Source: Certhia americana (lineage: Eukaryota > Chordata > Aves > Passeriformes > Certhiidae). Taken from it: 64,000 bases of DNA. Both the position numbers and the translations under genes were made by a program. The notes under the pieces were generated by a model. It did not search any database. It was not told the DNA's origin and was given only the letters and a program-made list of their open reading frames with translations. Below are positions 58,534-64,000 of the stretch, one piece after another. The stretch's first letter is position 1. The number at the start of each line of letters is the position of its first letter. The stretch covers positions 82,847,410-82,911,409 of the forward strand of contig CM031858.1 in NCBI GenBank assembly GCA_018697195.1, given 5' to 3'.

Positions 58534-61500
58534 AAAAAAAAAAAAAGAAAGAAAGAAAGTGAATTAGAGAAAGAATATATCCATTGTATTTTGAATATAA
58601 GGTTCAGATTTATGATTCCACAAGAAGATACAGGTACACCTGAATCTGAGTTCAGTTTTCTGTCTACAACCTCTATAGACTATTCTTTGGTGAAGGAATG
58701 TCCCATTCAAACATTAGAGATTAAGAGGTTCTACCTGTGCCCTGGAGAATACATATATCAGCTATTTTATAACTGATTCAGAGGAAGGGAAAGTCCTCAC
58801 TGCAGAAGTCAGGGTGTTTGAATATATGTGCTACAGTCAACATACTCTGTTGAAGTGTTGCACTGAAATATATTGACATAAATGCTGTGGGCAAATTTAG
58901 AACCCTAAATGGTCACCCATAAAAACTGCTTGTGTTCTTGTTCAAGCTATTGGCAGGCGTTAAAGTATCTCAGTAAACAAGCATTGTGTGGCTCACTGGA
59001 AGTAATTAACATATGGAATACAAAAGTTTTCTAATGACTGAAGACACAAATTTCAAAAGCATGAATTTTCTAGAGTGGTATTAAATTAGTGCTGTAGATT
59101 AGAAGAAAGAAATACTAGTTACATGCACAATTGCTCATTTTGGCAAGGATTTTCTGAGATCAAAGGAAGCAAAACAATCAATCTTTAGAATCCCTTGAGA
59201 AATGTGATCATGTAAGGCCTCAAAACGTTCTCTGGTACAATTATCATTTACAGGAAAGGCGACATATCAAACTGTGGAACGCCTTATGTTGGTCTGGCAA
59301 AATTGCTCTAATAAATGTTAATCAGAAAATGTAATGAAATTCTGTACAGCACTGCCTAATTTTATTGCAAAGAATTGATGTAGGCATCAGTTCAGCCACT
59401 GGCCAGTCAAAGACTATGAAGTGATGATAATCCATGTTAATAATAACACAGAGATCATTAAAAGGCAGTGTGGTTTTAATACAAATGAGAGAAGAATGTT
59501 ATACTTGCCCATAGCATGTTTTCCAATGGATTCTCTCATGCTGTAAATATTCTCCTCTCCTTCAGATGTTTCCCAACCCCTGACCATAATGAATGTGCCC
59601 AACAGACAGTCTCTTTAAGCTACACAAGAACTAAACTTAGTTGGGGCTTAGGTTGTAGTTTTGGTCCAAAATGACTTGTGACCTGTTCAGATTAATATAT
59701 TCTTTTGGCATCACTATGTTTTTTTCTTTTTTTTTCCTTCCCATCTCCTATGTTAATAGCCAGTTCTTCTGATGTGCTTTGGAAGAGCTTCTGTACCCAG
59801 TTACCAATCTAAATAAATGAACCCTGATCAGCTACTCTCTGTTCTCTGTTTGTGGAGCATCATATGTGGCAATATCATTTTGGTATTTTGTCATGAAATT
59901 TGGTAGATAATGTTTTCCCGCATCCTGTGGGAATTCAGAATTTGGAGTGGCTGAATCCAGCATGTATTACCAGCAAGACTGTGCACACATACTTACACAC
60001 AGAGAGTAGTTATGCACCTAGAGACAAGCCTGGACACACAAAGCAGCACAGACAGACACACTCAGCACACACACAAACACAAATGGCACCAACAGCCTCA
60101 TCCTGCCCCCCACTCTGGCTGAGGATGAGGAAGGTCTCAGTGGGCTAAAGACTGACTGTGTGTGATTGAATCCAAGCTTTACAATTCAATTTTAGCTTTT
60201 ACTTTTGCTCATTCATAGTTGCATCATTACAACAAGGTGGTTTGACTCTGATGTCTGCTTTAGACAGAGTGATGAGACAAGGGCTGTGGAGGGGCTTTTG
60301 TTTCTTTATGTACATGACATTGCAGAGATCAGATAGAGAAGTCAAAGTATTGTGCAGGTTTTGGTTCTCACTAAACAAAGGAGGAGGAAGAACAGCCTTT
60401 CCATGTTAAGTCTGCATGAACAATGCTATCACTGGGAGCTAAGTAATGGCATGGAGTAACAATTGAATAAACTGCAATAAACCTGTAATTTATAAAGCAA
60501 TTTTTAATATTGTATATTCCCCATTATAAATTGAAACAGAAATGTCAGGTGAGATTTAGAAAGAATCTTCTCAGCAGCTGGTTCATACACCAATTTTTCA
60601 ATGTAATACTGGTCTGAAATGACTTTTTGTTAGCTTATTTTATTGTTTAGAACAGGGAGAAAAAAATAATCACAGTGTACTGTACAAAAAGTCTTCATAT
60701 CAGGTTATCTGACAATATCTCAGAATTTTTCCTTGCAGTATTTTATTTTCTCTGAGCAGCTTTGAATGCTCAGAACACCAGGTAGGAGAGATCTGCTTAG
60801 AATTTAGAAGTTACTAAAACCATAGTAGTTATATGCCTGCTTACAATCTGAATGAGACAGTAGGGACTGTCTTTTGGGAATGACAGGATGCAATAGGAAC
60901 TGACAGGATAAATAGCCTCATTCCAGTTTCTAAAATGTTGATGGCAGAATATTCTGTTCCTGGTGGATAGATGACTTTATTGCAAAAATATATTGTTTAA
61001 ATTTTGAGTATAGCTGAGAGATTTTGTAAAATGGAATGGGCTTCCAATTTTCACACATATGTTATAAAACCCTATTAAAGTCAGAAATCTAGACTACTTT
61101 CTGACTATAGGTGCAGCATCTAAAAGGCATTCACAGAGCTCACACAAAATCTAGCATAAGCTACTTCTAAGTGCAGCTTGTTACAGGAGAGTGAATACCA
61201 TGAGAACAGCAACATCAAAGCACTTGGTCAAAGCACACAGGGGAAGAAAAAAGAGCCTGAAGGGAAAATTCAGTTTTCTGTCTTGCATATGACCTGAATA
61301 CTAATTTTTCACAGGAAAAATCAGGTAGGCTATTTACAAACAACAGAATTGCTTTGAAGAGCTCAGTCAGAAAGAACGCTTCCTTCTCCTGTGCATGTTC
61401 CACTTGTCCTCCACTGTGAGCCACAGCCACCTCTTCCACCTTCCAGTTTCCATGCGGCCAGGATGCATTTGACATCTACCATAATGCCATAAGTCACTGA

Positions 61501-62451
61501 AGATTCCAGCCTGGAATTTATCAACCTCTTGGTCTTGTTGTGCTGAGGAACTAGGAAGCATTCAGCACAGTTCAACTCTCAACCATCCAGAATTTTTCAG
61601 TACTTCAGGACAAATAAACATTTGATGACTTAAAGTAAAAGGGGCAGATGACAGAAGAACCCAGCAAACACCTACATTTGTGAAGCTATTTAACTAGTTA
61701 TGTTTCCAGACTGTTCCCAACTGTACTTTTTAAGCAAGTCAAGGTTAAAGAACAGTTTTGCAGATAGAAGGACAAAGTGTGAGCTATTTCTGTAACCTTA
61801 CAGAAAACAGTCCGAGAGCTTAAACCCTTAAGAAAAGGCAGTCAAAGAATTTGACATCTTGTTTATCCTACCAAATGATCTTTAACATTTTCTGTCTTTA
61901 CTGCCAAAACCTACACAATAAAAGTGATGTAAAGAATTGACAGAAGTACTGTTTCCCCCCACCTATTATTATTTAAAAACAAAGTTCTATACAGAGGTTT
62001 ACAATATCTGGTTGGGGAAAAATGTTCCTGTAAGATGAATACACTGAAGCTGGCACACATCAGTGTTACTTTGTAGTTTTGCATACTCTTAACCCAGAGC
62101 TTAAAATTGTTAACAGCACAAAAATGAACTGAAGAGGGCAGTCCAGTCTCAATCTTCATAGCTTCCAATGTCATCAGTTCAGCAGTTCAGAATGCCAATG
62201 AAGAAAAGAAGAGAGAACATTATTCCTCTCTTTGCCTTTCTTTTTTTTACAGTTGAATTAAAATTGTACTGGCTCAGATAATAAAATGAGAAAAAAATTT
62301 GTATGTATGACTAGTCCAGTGATCACTTCACAGCATATATGGGCAACTGGCTTATAGTCCTTGATGCAGTGGATGACTTCATATTTCATTACAAAGTATC
62401 TAGGGGGCTATGATGTGCTGCTGCTGAGGACTTACAGAGATCTGTCTCAAT

Positions 62452-62482
<31 letters not shown>

Positions 62483-62628
62483 GCATGTAAAACTATATCT
62501 GCAGTAACCCAGCCGAGTTCTTTCAACAAGGGAGTATTGCAGACTGACAGTTACCACCCTCAGACTGGTTTTCAGAAGGTTGGAGGCTTAGGCACTATCT
62601 CTGAAATAATTGTCTTGTGTTGAGTCAC
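58534..62628. other. Unassigned stretch with a conserved-looking block
   Basis: Begins with A13 and (GAAA)n. The block at about 59130-59420 has no repeat similarity and resembles a conserved non-coding element; see the findings. CA-rich degenerate sequence lies near 59980-60080. A run of 23 A lies at 62453-62475. The minus frame 61911-62174 follows an acceptor-like 'tattcatcttacag' on that strand but is not recognised. Confidence 0.4.
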
Positions 62629-62734
62629 CTGTATGAATTCACAAGACGAATCCCGAATCCCGAAGGGGAATTGGCATTCCTCCAGTTCCGCACAGCCCAC
62701 ACAGAAATGATCCTGCACGTGCCTGCCAACAAAC
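62629..62734 (-). other. Candidate internal coding exon (unidentified protein)
   Basis: On the minus strand a 106-base segment is bounded by a good 3' splice site (polypyrimidine-rich 'ttccttattgtctctatag' just upstream) and a good 5' splice site (CAG|GTGACT). One frame stays open through it and translates as 35 residues after a single leading base (exon phase 1 to 0), including 'HFCVGCAELEECQFPFG'. The peptide is cysteine-rich (C-x2-C, then two more Cys) and has a C-x-FPF phrase. That phrase recalls the start of a fibronectin type II module, but the spacing to the next Cys is shorter than that family's and the later Trp/Cys residues are absent. I do not recognise the protein. CpG-rich coding-like wording sets it apart from its AT-rich surroundings. 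It could be an exon of a large gene running leftward, or a chance arrangement. Confidence 0.3.
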
Positions 62735-64000
62735 CTATAGAGACAATAAGGAAGGTTCACTTCTTTTACTTGAATACCTACTAAGGCAGGCAGGAATACA
62801 AATCCTCCTAGTGAACCCATTCTTCCCTTCCCTTCCAGAAACATACACTTAGAACCTGTCATCTAGTGCTTGTTTCATGAACTTGACAGAAAGAGATTTC
62901 ACCAATATGATACTAAGTATCTCTGATGGATTTCTCCAAGGTAGCTTTATATAAGAATAATTCACTGGAATAGGGCACTCACTCATGTCTTATATCTTCT
63001 GATGTGCTTTATTCAAGTAGAGGCTTGGCTATGTATGCTATTTTAATTAACACTTTAAGATAAGCCTTCACCATCTGCTCTCCTTTTTAATTACCAATGT
63101 AAAGGGAATCTTATTCTCAGTAGTATCATTAAAATACAAGATAATAAAGAAATACATAAATGCATGGCATTTTATTCATTCCAAGGGCACTCATTTGCTG
63201 TGCTCCTTTTTACTGGTTTTGTCTCATCTGGGACTCAAAGGACAGAGCAGCACTAAATGGTGCCCAAATATTTCCTTGACTGAGCCTTTGGGACTGCCTT
63301 TGAAATAATGTATGACTCACATGAGCTTCTGAATCACAGAAGAGAAAACTGTATTGTACCAATACCATTCTAGACCAATCAAACTTTGTTTTAAAGAAAT
63401 TTCATGGAATTTTTCTTTATTAAATTCCCCAACTTTATCTGTTATGAGGGGAAAGGGTATTCATCAAGAACATAAAAGTAAAAACAGGAATCATGCTAGC
63501 AAAAGATGCAAAAAATTAATGAGAGAAGTAAATAAGTTTCTTGAAGTATTTTAGTACCTAAAGTTATAATTTCCCTTCTGCTGGTACTTTGAGTCCTCTT
63601 TTATGGTTTCACGTGTCCTGCAATGACCTCGCAATGTGCAGAGCAATCTAACCATCTTTTCCATCAGCATGGCCAGCAGGCAGAATGCTCAGAAGTGTCC
63701 CACTGCCTCCAGCAGTATCAGCCAGCCATAAACACTTGTTATCAGCTGTACACCAAGGACAAAGCAGAGATAACAGCCAACAAACCACTAGAATGGAGGG
63801 GAAAGAGTCCTCTCAGCAGCACTGACCAAGAAGATTTTATGTCATAAACAAGGAAACGTTTAGCTCTTAGTTCCCAGTATATTCGGGAAAAGTTTATCTT
63901 TTGAACTGTCTTTGCTGAAAAAGACAAGTGCATGAAAGAAGGGATCCTACCATTAATTTCTGTTGCTAATGGAAGGGCGACCAAACACAGGACTCTGTGT
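62735..64000. other. Unassigned sequence to the end of the window
   Basis: No repeat recognised. Frames at 63623-63847 (plus) and 63742-63984 (minus) overlap each other and have no domain. Confidence 0.4.

Noticed and set aside
62629..62670. C-x-FPF phrase as a fibronectin type II domain.
   Set aside because: Spacing to the next cysteine is about three residues too short and the conserved later Trp/Cys residues are missing, so only a cautious resemblance is noted.
1..64000. Search for CRISPR arrays, prokaryotic operons, tRNA, rRNA and U6-like genes.
   Set aside because: No regularly spaced direct repeats, no cloverleaf with A/B boxes and no recognised small RNA sequence were seen by eye.

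Overview
This window looks like a stretch of a bird chromosome with few or no genes. The main reason is the repeat content. I count fourteen separate copies or fragments of CR1-type LINEs, many ending in the CR1 3' signature (a run resembling ATTCTGTG or its complement, next to 'ggttggaaaggacct'-like sequence). There is also a typical avian ERVL-type LTR and two solo LTRs from a second retroviral family. The base composition is AT-rich, there are two runs of N (28528-28744 and 58434-58533), and no compact run of genes is visible. Nothing suggests a prokaryote, plasmid or phage. I cannot name the species.

Layout. 1-8 kb: AT-rich sequence with an old, strongly diverged CR1/L3-like LINE (1470-1850, minus) and four CR1 3' ends (1288, 4391, 7322, 7830). 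8-18 kb: mostly unassigned, with a decayed minus-strand CR1 piece at 14465-14925 that joins an ORF1 esterase remnant to a reverse-transcriptase remnant. 18-21 kb: a repeat cluster of CR1 (minus), an ERVL-type solo LTR (19599-20180, plus) and another CR1 (minus). 24-27 kb: CR1 (plus) and solo LTR copy A (26768-27081). 28.5-40 kb: AT-rich, a gap, and short CR1 pieces. 40.4-41.5 kb: a minus-strand CR1 ORF2 piece interrupted by solo LTR copy B (40953-41257). 41.5-48 kb: somewhat richer in GC, with the best-preserved CR1 tail (45585-46305, plus). 48-64 kb: AT-rich, with microsatellites, two CR1 pieces, a gap and, near the end, the most exon-like segment in the window (62629-62734, minus).

No complete protein-coding gene could be recognised. 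Most open frames longer than 60 codons are what chance or repeat sequence would give, and several begin at GTG rather than ATG. Three segments have the look of exons (28803-28964 plus, 51015-51350 plus, 62629-62734 minus), but none could be tied to a known protein. The window may be intergenic or lie inside a very large intron. Several repeat-free stretches look like candidate conserved non-coding elements, but that needs an alignment to test.

The best-supported new observation is a pair of short solo LTRs of one family, 14 kb apart and in the same orientation. Each has terminal TG..CA-type inverted repeats, a TATA-like stretch, an AATAAA and a 6-bp target duplication. One of them sits inside an older CR1 element, so the order of the two insertions can be read directly. 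Repeat family names rest on remembered consensus features, not on a database search.
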